Positions 48,720 to 57,647 of a stretch of 64,000 bases of DNA are shown here, piece after piece. Source of the DNA: Cellulophaga sp. HaHaR_3_176 (GTDB lineage Bacteria; Bacteroidota; Bacteroidia; Flavobacteriales; Flavobacteriaceae); the NCBI RefSeq assembly GCF_019021925.1, contig NZ_CP058990.1, positions 2,878,001 to 2,942,000 on the forward strand, given 5' to 3'. Below the pieces are notes generated by a model that saw nothing but the letters and a program-made list of their open reading frames with translations, was not told where the DNA came from and did no database searches. Every line of letters starts with the position of its first letter. Positions within the stretch are counted from its first letter, which is position 1. The translations under genes and the position numbers were made by a program.

Positions 48720-48747
48720 AAAAAGCGTTATTAAAATAACGCTTTTT
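48720..48747 (-). terminator. Terminator of the TonB-dependent receptor gene
   Basis: AAAAAGCGTTAT and ATAACGCTTTTT form a perfect stem with a four-base loop, just past the minus-strand receptor stop at 48770. The symmetry would also work on the other strand. Confidence 0.88.
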
Positions 48748-48769
48748 AAACCCTTAAATATTTGATATT

Positions 48770-51556
48770 CTATAAGTTAATACCCCATGATAAATAATAT
48801 ATAGATCCTATATTACCTGTTCCTGTTGCAGTAATATATTCTTCACCTAAAATATTAGACCCACCGATCTTAAAAACTGACTTAATACTTGGCACTCCAT
48901 AATTAATTTGAGCATCTAAAACTGTATATGCTGGAATATTTCCATCAGCAAATGTTGCTTGCCAGAAATATGTATCTGTCCATCTGTAGTTAATGTTAAA
49001 TCCGAAGTTTTCAAATAATGCAGTATTACCGAATGCAGCTTTCACCTTATGTTTAGGCGTATTGAAACTTGGTCTAAAATCTGGGAACGCATTCTGATTA
49101 AAATCAAAATCAGAATAAGTGTAACTCCCTCCTAAATCAAAATTACCAAAAACCTTGGTGTCAATTCCGATAGTTGCTCCGTAAGAGTCAATCGGCACTT
49201 CAGCATTTGTATAAGTTTGAAATGGTTGAAAATCTCCATTACTTAATGCAGCAAGTGCTAATGGTGTTGTCGTATTTGGTATTGTCTGAGTTCCCTCTAC
49301 ATCTCCATAATAAGGCGATACAACTGTTGTATTAGAAATGAAATTCTTATATCTGTTATAATACCCACTTAAATCGATACTTACTTTACCCAATTGAGCT
49401 CTATAACCAAGTTCATAAGCTGTAATTTCTTCTGGTTGAACTAAATCTGTTTTTACAACTTCTGGAGCTCCTGCTTCTACAGAACTTAATGTCCATGCAT
49501 TTTCATAAGCATCTCTACCTGTAATTTCAGATGTAGAAGAACCTGTCAAGGCTTGACCACTTCCGTTAGGGTTATTTATTACTGTAGTCGAATACCTATC
49601 AAGATTTGTTGGAGATGAACCAACTAATATTGCTCTACCTGCATTCAACCCTATAAATAAATCTTGTGTACTTGGGTTTCTAAAACCTTGTTGAACAGAT
49701 GCTCTTAGGTTATGGTTCCCGTTTTCTCCTAAAGTATATACAATAGAACCTCTTGGTGATACAAAACCATTAAAAAATTCATTTTTATCGTAACGAGCAG
49801 AACCTGTAAGCTTTAAACGATCATCTAAAAATTTCTTTTGAATTTGCATGTAAGCACCAAACTCACTGTATTTAATTGGACCACTGCTATCTGTAAAAAT
49901 TGTTCCATTAGAACTCAATTCATACTCTCTAAAAGAACCTCCAACTTGGATATCTGCGAAATCTTTTGTTAGATGTGTGAAATTATAATTACCATCTGCA
50001 TGACGTAATTTTGTATTGTCAATAAAACGAGCACCACCGTTAACTAAATCTCCACTTGATATTACTGTATTAAAAGCTGAATCAAATTCTGCCGTACCAG
50101 GAATAAGTCTACCTGTATCTGCAGCTTGCCTTGCTGCAGCATGTGCACTAGCCTCATCTAACTGAACACCTGTACCCACACCTAATCGAGCGCCAATAAA
50201 TGTTGTTGCATAATCCGTAAACCAATCTGTATTCTCTTTCCATGCATTGTTTACATTTATTGCAGCAAAACGAGTATCGTATGAATCTCCAGAATCTTCA
50301 CTTGTTATATAAGCACGAACAAAAAAGTTGTTATTTCGAACTTCAAATTTATGCTGTTGCATCATGAAGTTTTTTATAGAATATCTATTCGTCCCTTGAT
50401 ATAATGTGTTACCTCTTCCAATTCTACCATTATATACAATTTCAAAATCATCAGCGAATGGCTTATAATGTACAGAAAAATCTGTTTTGACACTCTGAGC
50501 TCCGTAATCTACAAGGTCACTTTCATTATATCCTGTTCTAGAAACTACCGAAGATCCTAAAGTACCTGAAGGTAAACCACCTGCCAATGCATCAAAATTT
50601 AATTCAGTAGATACTTCATCACCATACACGTTTAACCCATCGTATGCAGGATTAACCCTTGTTCCTCCTGGATTTGCAAGATCTTCAATGCTATTTGCAT
50701 GCCAATCTTCACCTTCTAATATTGATAAGTTAACTTTTACCGCAAATTTATCACTGAAAGCATGTGCTGCGCGAATTCCGAAATCGTAATATGCATTATC
50801 ACCTGCTGCTTGCTGAGATGTATAGCCTGTTTTAAAATATGTACTTATACCTTGATAGTCAAATGGATTTTTACTTGACATAAATAAAACACCATTAAAT
50901 GCCCCTGCTCCATATAGCGCTGAAGAAGCTCCTGGTAATATTTCAACACTTTGCACCTCTAATTCAGACATACCTACAAGGTTACCTAAAACAAAGTTTA
51001 ACCCTGGTGCTGAATTATCCATACCATCTACCAATTGCAAAAATCTATTATTTGCGAATGTTGCAAAACCTCTTGTATTTACAGATTGGAATGTTAAACT
51101 ATTGGTATTAACATCAACACCTTTTAAATTCTGAAGTCCTGAATAAAAAGATTCTGAAGATGTGTTCTTAATTTCTTTTAAACCAAAACGCTCTACAGAA
51201 ACTGGAGATTCAAATATTCTCTCTGGTGTTCTTGAAGCTGAAATAACAATTTCATCAAGCATGGTTTGCGATTCATTTAGTGTCGCTGTAATATTTTGAT
51301 TGTTTTTAGTTACTTCTTCTGTACTAGATGAATAACCAACACTCGTAATTTTTAAAGTAAAAGGAGGTTTCTCAGAAGTTTGAAGCAAAAAGTTACCGTC
51401 AAAATCCGTCACTGTTCCAACGGTTTTTCCTTCTATAACAATATTCGCTCCTGGTATTGGCTGGTTGTTTTCGTCAACAACATTTCCTTTTATAGTAGTT
51501 TGAGAATATCCAAACACACCTATCATAAAAAAGAATAAATATAGTATTGTTTTCAT
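48770..51556 (-). CDS. TonB-dependent outer membrane receptor with carboxypeptidase-like N-terminal domain
   Basis: This 928-residue protein has a signal peptide (MKTILYLFFFMIGVFGYSQ). It then has a CarboxypepD_reg-like domain at about 20-105 (T-I-K-G-N-V-V-D-E-N-N-Q-P-I-P-G-A-N). A plug follows from about 110 (E-I-V-I-S-A-S-R-T-P-E-R-I-F-E-S-P), and the remainder is a 22-strand-type barrel ending Y-Y-L-S-W-G-I-N-L. There is no SusD partner beside it and no SusC-type signature, so it is a simple receptor. Its ligand (siderophore, vitamin, sugar or peptide) cannot be read from sequence. It is a single-gene unit with its own terminator. Confidence 0.92.
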   Translation of the reverse strand: MKTILYLFFFMIGVFGYSQTTIKGNVVDENNQPIPGANIVIEGKTVGTVTDFDGNFLLQTSEKPPFTLKITSVGYSSSTEEVTKNNQNITATLNESQTMLDEIVISASRTPERIFESPVSVERFGLKEIKNTSSESFYSGLQNLKGVDVNTNSLTFQSVNTRGFATFANNRFLQLVDGMDNSAPGLNFVLGNLVGMSELEVQSVEILPGASSALYGAGAFNGVLFMSSKNPFDYQGISTYFKTGYTSQQAAGDNAYYDFGIRAAHAFSDKFAVKVNLSILEGEDWHANSIEDLANPGGTRVNPAYDGLNVYGDEVSTELNFDALAGGLPSGTLGSSVVSRTGYNESDLVDYGAQSVKTDFSVHYKPFADDFEIVYNGRIGRGNTLYQGTNRYSIKNFMMQQHKFEVRNNNFFVRAYITSEDSGDSYDTRFAAINVNNAWKENTDWFTDYATTFIGARLGVGTGVQLDEASAHAAARQAADTGRLIPGTAEFDSAFNTVISSGDLVNGGARFIDNTKLRHADGNYNFTHLTKDFADIQVGGSFREYELSSNGTIFTDSSGPIKYSEFGAYMQIQKKFLDDRLKLTGSARYDKNEFFNGFVSPRGSIVYTLGENGNHNLRASVQQGFRNPSTQDLFIGLNAGRAILVGSSPTNLDRYSTTVINNPNGSGQALTGSSTSEITGRDAYENAWTLSSVEAGAPEVVKTDLVQPEEITAYELGYRAQLGKVSIDLSGYYNRYKNFISNTTVVSPYYGDVEGTQTIPNTTTPLALAALSNGDFQPFQTYTNAEVPIDSYGATIGIDTKVFGNFDLGGSYTYSDFDFNQNAFPDFRPSFNTPKHKVKAAFGNTALFENFGFNINYRWTDTYFWQATFADGNIPAYTVLDAQINYGVPSIKSVFKIGGSNILGEEYITATGTGNIGSIYYLSWGINL

Positions 51557-51696
51557 TCGAGGGATTTAAGTTAATTTAGTTTGATTCCGAAGATACAGAA
51601 TTTTTTAAACCAACTATAAGAAAATGAAAAAAATTATGCATGCATAATACTATTTTGATAAAATAAACCACTTTTTAGTTCGAAATACTCAAAAAA

Positions 51697-51728
51697 AATA
51701 GGGGTCACCTGAGAAGATGACCCCTATT
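51697..51728 (-). terminator. Terminator of glmS
   Basis: AATAGGGGTCA and TGACCCCTATT form a perfect 11-base stem with a ten-base loop. On the minus strand it lies 20 bases after the glmS stop and runs into a T-rich tract. Confidence 0.9.
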
Positions 51729-51747
51729 TAACGTATAATTATGACTT

Positions 51748-53595
51748 TTACTCTACAGTAACTGACTTTGCTAAATTACGTGGCTGATCAACATTACAAC
51801 CCCTCATTAATGCAATATGATATGATAATAACTGTAATGGTATCGTTGTTAATAGCGGAGTAAGGCTCTCTAAAGTTTCAGGAACTTCGATTACATGATC
51901 TGCTAATTCTTTTACCGTAACATCTCCTTCAGTAACAATAGCAATGATTTGTCCTTTTCTAGACTTAATCTCTTGAATATTACTAACTACTTTTTCGTAA
52001 TGACCCTTTTTAGTTGCAATAACAAAAACAGGCATATGTTCGTCAATTAAAGCAATCGGACCATGTTTCATTTCCGCAGCAGGATATCCTTCTGCATGAA
52101 TATAACTGATTTCTTTTAATTTTAACGCTCCCTCTAATGCTACAGGAAAGTTATAACCCCTACCTAAATAAAGGCAATTTGTAGAATCTTTATAAACTTC
52201 AGCAATTTTCTCAATTAAGTCATTAGAAAGCAATGCCTTTTCAACTTTAGATGGTATATTTTCTAATTCAGTTAAAAACTCACGATACTTACTTTCTGAA
52301 AAAGCACCTTTTGATTTCGCTAATTTTAAAGCAATTAATGTAAGTACTGTAATTTGAGTCGTAAATGCCTTAGTAGAAGCAACTCCAATTTCTGGACCTG
52401 CATGTGTATATGCACCTGCATGAGACTCTCTTGAAATAGTTGAACCTACTACATTACAAACACCAAATACAAATGCTCCTTTTTCTTTAGCTAATTTTAT
52501 AGCAGCCAAAGTATCTGCCGTTTCTCCTGATTGAGAAATTGCAATAAGAACGTCTTTATCAGTAATTATAGGATTCCTATATCTAAATTCAGATGCGTAC
52601 TCAACCTCTACAGGAATTCTAGCTAAATCTTCAAAAATATACTCAGCCACAAGCCCAGCATGCCATGATGTACCACAAGCAACTATAATAATTCTATTTG
52701 CGTTTAAAAATTTTTCGATATTATCATCAATACCCGACATTTTTATGAGACCTTGATCTGCCAATAATCGACCACGATATGTATCTAAAATAGCTCTTGG
52801 TTGCTCATATATCTCCTTCATCATAAAGTGATCATACCCACCTTTTTCAATCTCTTCAATATTTAATTGAAGTTCTTGAATCATAGGATAAACAACAGAA
52901 TCATCTTTAATTTTACGAAGTTTAATTTCTTTCCCTAAACGTAAAATAGCCATTTCTTCATCTTCCAAATACATTGCATTATTTGTAAACTCTATAAATG
53001 GAGATGCATCAGACGCTATAAAAAACTCATTCTCGCCAATACCTATTGCTAATGGACTACCCAATTTAGCAACCACGATTTCATCTGGCTTATTTTTATC
53101 AAAAACAGCTATTGCATATGCACCAACAACTTGGTTTAAGGCTATCTGAACTGCTTTCCCTAATTTAACACCTTCTTTAGTTTTTACTTCTTCAATAAGA
53201 TTCACTAATACTTCCGTATCCGTATCTGATTGAAAAGTATATCCTCTATTTTTTAATTCGGTTTTAATTGAATCGTAATTTTCAATAATACCGTTATGAA
53301 TAATCACTAAATCTCCTGAATTAGAATAGTGAGGGTGAGAATTCACATCATTTGGTACGCCGTGAGTTGCCCAACGTGTGTGTCCTATTCCCAACTTTCC
53401 TTCTAAAGAAATTGTTTTTTCTGATTTCAATTTTAAATCTTCAACCTTACCTTTAGTCTTACTAAGGTTGATTGAATTTCCATCGTATAAGGCAATACCG
53501 GCACTATCATAACCTCGGTACTCCAAACGCTGTAAACCCTTAATAATGATTGGATAAGCATCTCTATGACCTATATATCCTACAATTCCACACAT
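51748..53595 (-). CDS. glmS: Glutamine-fructose-6-phosphate aminotransferase (isomerizing)
   Basis: This 615-residue enzyme makes glucosamine-6-phosphate from fructose-6-phosphate and glutamine, the entry to UDP-GlcNAc for peptidoglycan and other glycans. Cys2 after the initiator Met (M-C-G-I-V-G-Y-I-G) is the glutaminase nucleophile. G-H-T-R-W-A-T-H-G and H-N-G-I-I-E-N-Y complete that domain. Two SIS domains follow (C-G-T-S-W-H-A-G, S-Q-S-G-E-T-A-D-T). The C-terminus K-S-V-T-V-E is the invariant end that shapes the active site. The length is normal and no riboswitch was seen. Confidence 0.98.
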   Translation of the reverse strand: MCGIVGYIGHRDAYPIIIKGLQRLEYRGYDSAGIALYDGNSINLSKTKGKVEDLKLKSEKTISLEGKLGIGHTRWATHGVPNDVNSHPHYSNSGDLVIIHNGIIENYDSIKTELKNRGYTFQSDTDTEVLVNLIEEVKTKEGVKLGKAVQIALNQVVGAYAIAVFDKNKPDEIVVAKLGSPLAIGIGENEFFIASDASPFIEFTNNAMYLEDEEMAILRLGKEIKLRKIKDDSVVYPMIQELQLNIEEIEKGGYDHFMMKEIYEQPRAILDTYRGRLLADQGLIKMSGIDDNIEKFLNANRIIIVACGTSWHAGLVAEYIFEDLARIPVEVEYASEFRYRNPIITDKDVLIAISQSGETADTLAAIKLAKEKGAFVFGVCNVVGSTISRESHAGAYTHAGPEIGVASTKAFTTQITVLTLIALKLAKSKGAFSESKYREFLTELENIPSKVEKALLSNDLIEKIAEVYKDSTNCLYLGRGYNFPVALEGALKLKEISYIHAEGYPAAEMKHGPIALIDEHMPVFVIATKKGHYEKVVSNIQEIKSRKGQIIAIVTEGDVTVKELADHVIEVPETLESLTPLLTTIPLQLLSYHIALMRGCNVDQPRNLAKSVTVE

Positions 53596-53632
53596 AATAT
53601 TAAACTAAATGGTTAACAAATAAATTACCCCA

Positions 53633-53640
53633 CAAAACTA
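53633..53640 (-). promoter_or_regulatory. Candidate -7 box of the glmS promoter
   Basis: On the minus strand this reads TAGTTTTG, matching TAnnTTTG, 37 bases before the glmS start. The -33 element is not clear. Confidence 0.4.
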
Positions 53641-53717
53641 AACTAGTATCAGGGTGATTTTTTAAAATATAGATGAATAACGAAAAATAACTGTAAATGG
53701 TATTTACAAAAGCCTAT

Positions 53718-55514
53718 TTAATTTGGCTTTGTATATGAGATTTCTAGTTTTAATTGTTTATCAGAATTCGAGTCATCAACATTGTTTCCGAAAAGAACGG
53801 TTCCCAATGGATTTATAGTAGACATAACTGGCACGTTTACCTCACCAGAATTCAACATAGCACTTCCTACGCTTACAATTCTAATATCTGAAGTTAAAGA
53901 AAGACCTAAAGTTACATTCTCACCATCTCTGATAAGTAAATTATTTATATAATCTGTAATACGGATTTTATACTGAACCCCTTTACTACTTTCTTTTTCC
54001 AAAATTCCATCATAAAACAAATAAGAATCTAAAGACGACCCCGTTTGCAAGCTAAAATCTGTAGCGATATTATACAAAGGTTGATTTGTTTCCGTATTAT
54101 ACAAATACAAACGCAAAGGCTCTTCAACGTCTCCTGCTGCATCTAGAGTTTCTCTATCTACATAAAAAACTAAGCTCGCTTCATTAATAACCCAATTGTT
54201 AGATTTTAACTCATCAATGATACTAGCACCTATTGCATCATCTTCGCTAAAAAGTTTGATTTCAGCATAAGAACCCGCCCCTCCTTTTAAATATATTTTT
54301 TCAGCACTTTCTAATGAGTTATATGCTTCTGTTATTTCAACAGGATATTCTTCATTAATAAATGTATTTACAGCATTACCAACCTTAGTAGTCAATCCTC
54401 CTGTAGTTAAATCGATAGCACCACCGCCAACAAAACCTAAAACAAAATCTTCTTCTGCTTTTTCTAATACTCCATCTACTAATGAGTCATACTCATACGT
54501 AATAGTTACAGTAGCAGCTGATAAATTTAATAACATAAATATATCATCAGATTCAGAGATTGTAATATGTAAACCTCTTAAGAATTCTTTAAAATTTTCA
54601 TTTGTAGACAACTCATTACTACCTTCTTTATCTAATATTCTTTCTTGGAAAAAAGCTGTATTATCTAATGAAACCCATATACCTGGAGCTATTGTCTTAT
54701 CAACAGTAAGGCTTTCATCAGTATCTTCTGTATCAGCATCATCTTCATTAAAAAACAGAAGTTCAGTATCTCTTACTGTCTCTTGCCCTTCATGAATTAA
54801 ATCGCCTATAAACTCAGGTGAAAACTCTTTATTTGAAAAGTATTCTTGAGATTGTTCGAAATTTGTATTAGGATCTAAATCACGTAAATAAAACTTAGAT
54901 TCTTCAATTTTTATATTGAAAGCAGCATCTCTATTTCCAAAAATACTATCTAAAACGAATTTTTTAGGAAAAGCTATATTGTCATTAGTACTGCTTAATG
55001 GATTTGTACCAGCAATCCTTTCGTCATTATCAGAAAATCCATCACCATCAGAATCACTATTAGGATCTTCCGGGTCGACGTCTAAATCATCTACAACACC
55101 ATCTCCATCTGTATCAATAGCATTTGTTACATATGGAATGAATAATCGAACTTCTTTTACGATCTCATTTTCCTCAATTAAAGTATCAGAAGTTCCTTCT
55201 TCTGATTCTGATATTGAACCAAAAATTGGTGCAGCTGAAGAAATTTGAAGCTGCGTTGTTATACTAGCAACTGTTTTCCCATATAAAGGATCATCAAAAT
55301 TACCTAATTGGTATAATGGCAAACCGTTTGTTTTAACTGAATTGATTTTTTTGTTATATGCAAAAACATCAAAAACCTCAACTCCGGTCTCAAAAGGATT
55401 TTCTCCGATTACACCATCACCAATTGCCGTTAACTCTTCTTCACAAGAAGAAAATATTGCAACAGAAATAACTGCTGCAATAATAGGCGTAGCCAATCTT
55501 TTATAAAATGCCAT
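53718..55514 (-). CDS. DUF4270 family lipoprotein
   Basis: This 598-residue protein has a lipoprotein signal peptide with lipobox I-F-S-S-C (Cys about 24), followed by E-E-E-L-T-A-I-G-D-G-V-I-G, the typical start of DUF4270 proteins. An Asp-rich segment at about 137-171 (D-T-D-G-D-G-V-V-D-D, D-S-D-G-D-G-F-S-D-N-D-E) is a thrombospondin type 3-like calcium-binding insert. The C-terminus fits the family (L-K-L-E-I-S-Y-T-K-P-N). Function is unknown. It starts five bases after the glycogen-synthase-like gene, so the two form an operon, with glmS next in line. Confidence 0.9.
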   Translation of the reverse strand: MAFYKRLATPIIAAVISVAIFSSCEEELTAIGDGVIGENPFETGVEVFDVFAYNKKINSVKTNGLPLYQLGNFDDPLYGKTVASITTQLQISSAAPIFGSISESEEGTSDTLIEENEIVKEVRLFIPYVTNAIDTDGDGVVDDLDVDPEDPNSDSDGDGFSDNDERIAGTNPLSSTNDNIAFPKKFVLDSIFGNRDAAFNIKIEESKFYLRDLDPNTNFEQSQEYFSNKEFSPEFIGDLIHEGQETVRDTELLFFNEDDADTEDTDESLTVDKTIAPGIWVSLDNTAFFQERILDKEGSNELSTNENFKEFLRGLHITISESDDIFMLLNLSAATVTITYEYDSLVDGVLEKAEEDFVLGFVGGGAIDLTTGGLTTKVGNAVNTFINEEYPVEITEAYNSLESAEKIYLKGGAGSYAEIKLFSEDDAIGASIIDELKSNNWVINEASLVFYVDRETLDAAGDVEEPLRLYLYNTETNQPLYNIATDFSLQTGSSLDSYLFYDGILEKESSKGVQYKIRITDYINNLLIRDGENVTLGLSLTSDIRIVSVGSAMLNSGEVNVPVMSTINPLGTVLFGNNVDDSNSDKQLKLEISYTKPN

Positions 55515-55519
55515 GTAAT

Positions 55520-56329
55520 TTATTTTAAAACTTCAGTGTTGTAAAAATTTGCGTATGCTTCTTCAAATTCATGAAAAGGAACATACTTTAGCACTGGTTT
55601 TTCAAGGTTGGTAATATGGTTACTCAAGTCTTCTGAGACTTCTTCTGCAGCTAAAATTACAGCATCAGAATAATCTACAGCTACTTTTAACAAATTATTA
55701 TAATCAGGTTTCTTCAAAGCTTCAACGCTATCTTCTGAAATGCCATCAAAAGCAATTTTCTTAACCATTTCAGAACTTAACTCACCTTCAAACCCTTTAG
55801 AATATACTGAAGTAACTACTTTGCTTTCAGAAAACAATGGTTCATCAGCATAATATTTCTTTAAATACAATGGCACTAAAGATGCCATCCATCCATGTAC
55901 GTGAATAATATCTGGAGACCAGTTTAATTTCTTAACTGTTTCTACAATTCCTTTTGCAAAGAATATTGCACGTTCATCATTATCAGGGAAAAGCGTACCA
56001 TCTTCATCAGTAAATGTTGCTTTTCTCTTAAAGTACTCTTCATTATCAATAAAGTATACTTGTATTCTTTCCTTAGGAATCGATGCTACTTTAATAATTA
56101 AAGGCATATCCATGTCATTAATTACCAAATTCATCCCAGACAACCTAATTACTTCATGCAATTGGTGGCGGCGTTCATTGATGTTACCGTACCTAGGCAT
56201 AAAGATTCTTATCTGGCCTCCATTTCCGTTAACCATCTTTGGTGTCTCGTAAGACATTAAAGAAACTTCGTTCTCGGGTAAGTAGGGTACTAATTCTGAA
56301 GATACAAACAATATCTTTTTACCATTCAT
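55520..56329 (-). CDS. Short glycogen/starch-synthase-like protein (GT5 N-terminal domain only)
   Basis: This 269-residue protein corresponds to the N-terminal Rossmann domain of glycogen synthase: K-K-I-L-F-V-S-S-E-L-V-P-Y, then R-I-F-M-P-R-Y-G-N-I-N-E-R-R, and P-D-I-I-H-V-H-G-W-M-A-S-L-V-P-L-Y-L-K-K. Full GlgA has about 480 residues; the C-terminal half with the ADP-glucose-binding lysine and E-x7-E motif is absent. There is no sign of truncation damage, and the gene is tightly packed with DUF4270. It is therefore a short form that probably does not make glycogen alone. Confidence 0.85.
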   Translation of the reverse strand: MNGKKILFVSSELVPYLPENEVSLMSYETPKMVNGNGGQIRIFMPRYGNINERRHQLHEVIRLSGMNLVINDMDMPLIIKVASIPKERIQVYFIDNEEYFKRKATFTDEDGTLFPDNDERAIFFAKGIVETVKKLNWSPDIIHVHGWMASLVPLYLKKYYADEPLFSESKVVTSVYSKGFEGELSSEMVKKIAFDGISEDSVEALKKPDYNNLLKVAVDYSDAVILAAEEVSEDLSNHITNLEKPVLKYVPFHEFEEAYANFYNTEVLK

Positions 56330-56364
56330 AAAAGCTATTTTTTATTTATTTTCTCGGCGTGGGT

Positions 56365-56373
56365 GCAAAATTA
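56365..56373 (-). promoter_or_regulatory. Candidate -7 box for the glycogen-synthase-like/DUF4270 operon
   Basis: On the minus strand this reads TAATTTTGC, an exact TAnnTTTGC match, 35 bases before the start codon. It is divergent from the panC promoter. Confidence 0.55.
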
Positions 56374-56403
56374 CAAAAATTATGCAGATTACCAGTAATT
56401 ATA

Positions 56404-56412
56404 TAAGTTTGC
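56404..56412 (+). promoter_or_regulatory. Candidate -7 box of the panC promoter
   Basis: TAAGTTTGC is an exact TAnnTTTGC match 20 bases before the ATG at 56433. It lies inside the longer possible reading frame that starts at 56382, which argues for the downstream ATG. Confidence 0.6.
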
Positions 56413-56432
56413 GGCTTGATAAATACTTATTA

Positions 56433-57278
56433 ATGCAATTGATAAACACAAAAAATGAATTAAAAGACACTTTGTCAGTAATTCTTTCTCAATCAAAAAC
56501 CCTTGGTTTAGTCCCAACAATGGGAGCTTTACACAAAGGGCATCTCTCATTAATCGAAAAAGCTTTTAATGAAAATGACTCTTTAGTTGTTAGTATTTTT
56601 GTTAACCCAACTCAGTTTAATAACAAGGAAGATTTAGAGAAATACCCTAAAACTTTAGAGAACGACTTGTCTTTAATCACTTCTGTTTCAGATGAAATTA
56701 TTGTTTACACACCTTCTGTTGAGGAAATTTACGCAGCTAATGTAAAAGCTGAAGTATATAATTTTGAAGGTTTAGACAGAGTTATGGAGGGTGAATTTAG
56801 AGATAATCATTTTAATGGCGTTGGAACAATTGTTGAAGAATTACTAACATCAATAAAACCAACAAAAGCTTATTTTGGCGAAAAAGACTTTCAACAGCTG
56901 CAAATAATCAGAAAATTAGTTGCTATAAAAAATATTCCTGTAGAAATTATCGGTTGCCCAATTGTTAGAGAAGCTAATGACCTTGCAATGAGTTCTAGAA
57001 ATGAAAGACTGCCAAAAGAACTTAGAGAAAAAGCTTCTTTTATATACCAGACTCTACTAGAAGCTAAAAATAAGTTTGGCACAAAAAGTGCATTAGATGT
57101 AATTAAGTGGGTTGAAAATGAATTTGAAAATAATCAGAATTTTAAATTAGAATATTTTCAAATTTCAGATAGTGAAGATCTAAAACCCGTTATTTCAAAA
57201 ATTAAAAATAAAAAATACAGAGCTTTTATTGCTGTTTTTGCAGACGAAATTCGTCTTATAGATAACATTGCTTTGTAA
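56433..57278 (+). CDS. panC: Pantoate-beta-alanine ligase
   Basis: This 281-residue enzyme joins pantoate and beta-alanine with ATP to give pantothenate, for coenzyme A. Motifs are L-V-P-T-M-G-A-L-H-K-G-H-L-S-L (the HIGH-like loop), F-V-N-P-T-Q-F, Y-F-G-E-K-D-F-Q-Q-L and M-S-S-R-N-E-R-L. An upstream in-frame ATG at 56382 would add 17 residues. I prefer 56433 because it starts at the usual family N-terminus and a -7 box lies between the two ATGs. panD follows by 17 bases. Confidence 0.96.
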   Translation: MQLINTKNELKDTLSVILSQSKTLGLVPTMGALHKGHLSLIEKAFNENDSLVVSIFVNPTQFNNKEDLEKYPKTLENDLSLITSVSDEIIVYTPSVEEIYAANVKAEVYNFEGLDRVMEGEFRDNHFNGVGTIVEELLTSIKPTKAYFGEKDFQQLQIIRKLVAIKNIPVEIIGCPIVREANDLAMSSRNERLPKELREKASFIYQTLLEAKNKFGTKSALDVIKWVENEFENNQNFKLEYFQISDSEDLKPVISKIKNKKYRAFIAVFADEIRLIDNIAL

Positions 57279-57295
57279 TTTATTAACTTTGTACT

Positions 57296-57646
57296 ATGCT
57301 AATAGAAGTTGTAAAATCTAAAATTCACCGTGTAAAAGTCACTGGAGCTGATTTAAATTATATCGGTAGTATTACTATTGATGAAGATTTAATGGATGCT
57401 GCTAATATCATTCGCGGAGAAAAGGTTCAAATTGTAAATAACAACAATGGTGAGCGTCTTGAAACGTACGCTATACCTGGACCAAGAAAAAGTGGCGAAA
57501 TTACTTTAAACGGAGCTGCATCTAGGAGAGTCGCTGTTGGTGACATTCTTATTTTAATCACGTACGGACAAATGGATATTGAAGAAGCTAAAACCTTCAA
57601 CCCATCATTGGTATTCCCGAATGAAGAAAACAATTTATTGAACTAA
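57296..57646 (+). CDS. panD: Aspartate 1-decarboxylase
   Basis: This 116-residue pyruvoyl enzyme makes beta-alanine from aspartate, the other substrate of PanC. Self-cleavage is expected between Gly24 and Ser25 in [26 protein letters not shown] and G-D-I-L-I-L-I-T-Y complete the family pattern. Length is normal. It sits in a panC-panD operon. Confidence 0.97.
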   Translation: MLIEVVKSKIHRVKVTGADLNYIGSITIDEDLMDAANIIRGEKVQIVNNNNGERLETYAIPGPRKSGEITLNGAASRRVAVGDILILITYGQMDIEEAKTFNPSLVFPNEENNLLN

Positions 57647-57647
57647 G

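Noticed and set aside
53596..53717. glmS ribozyme or other riboswitch near glmS
   Set aside because: The 121-base gap before glmS shows no conserved riboswitch-like core, and the glmS ribozyme is not expected in this phylum.
56382..56432. Longer N-terminus for panC starting at 56382
   Set aside because: The added 17 residues do not match PanC proteins and a consensus promoter -7 box lies within them.
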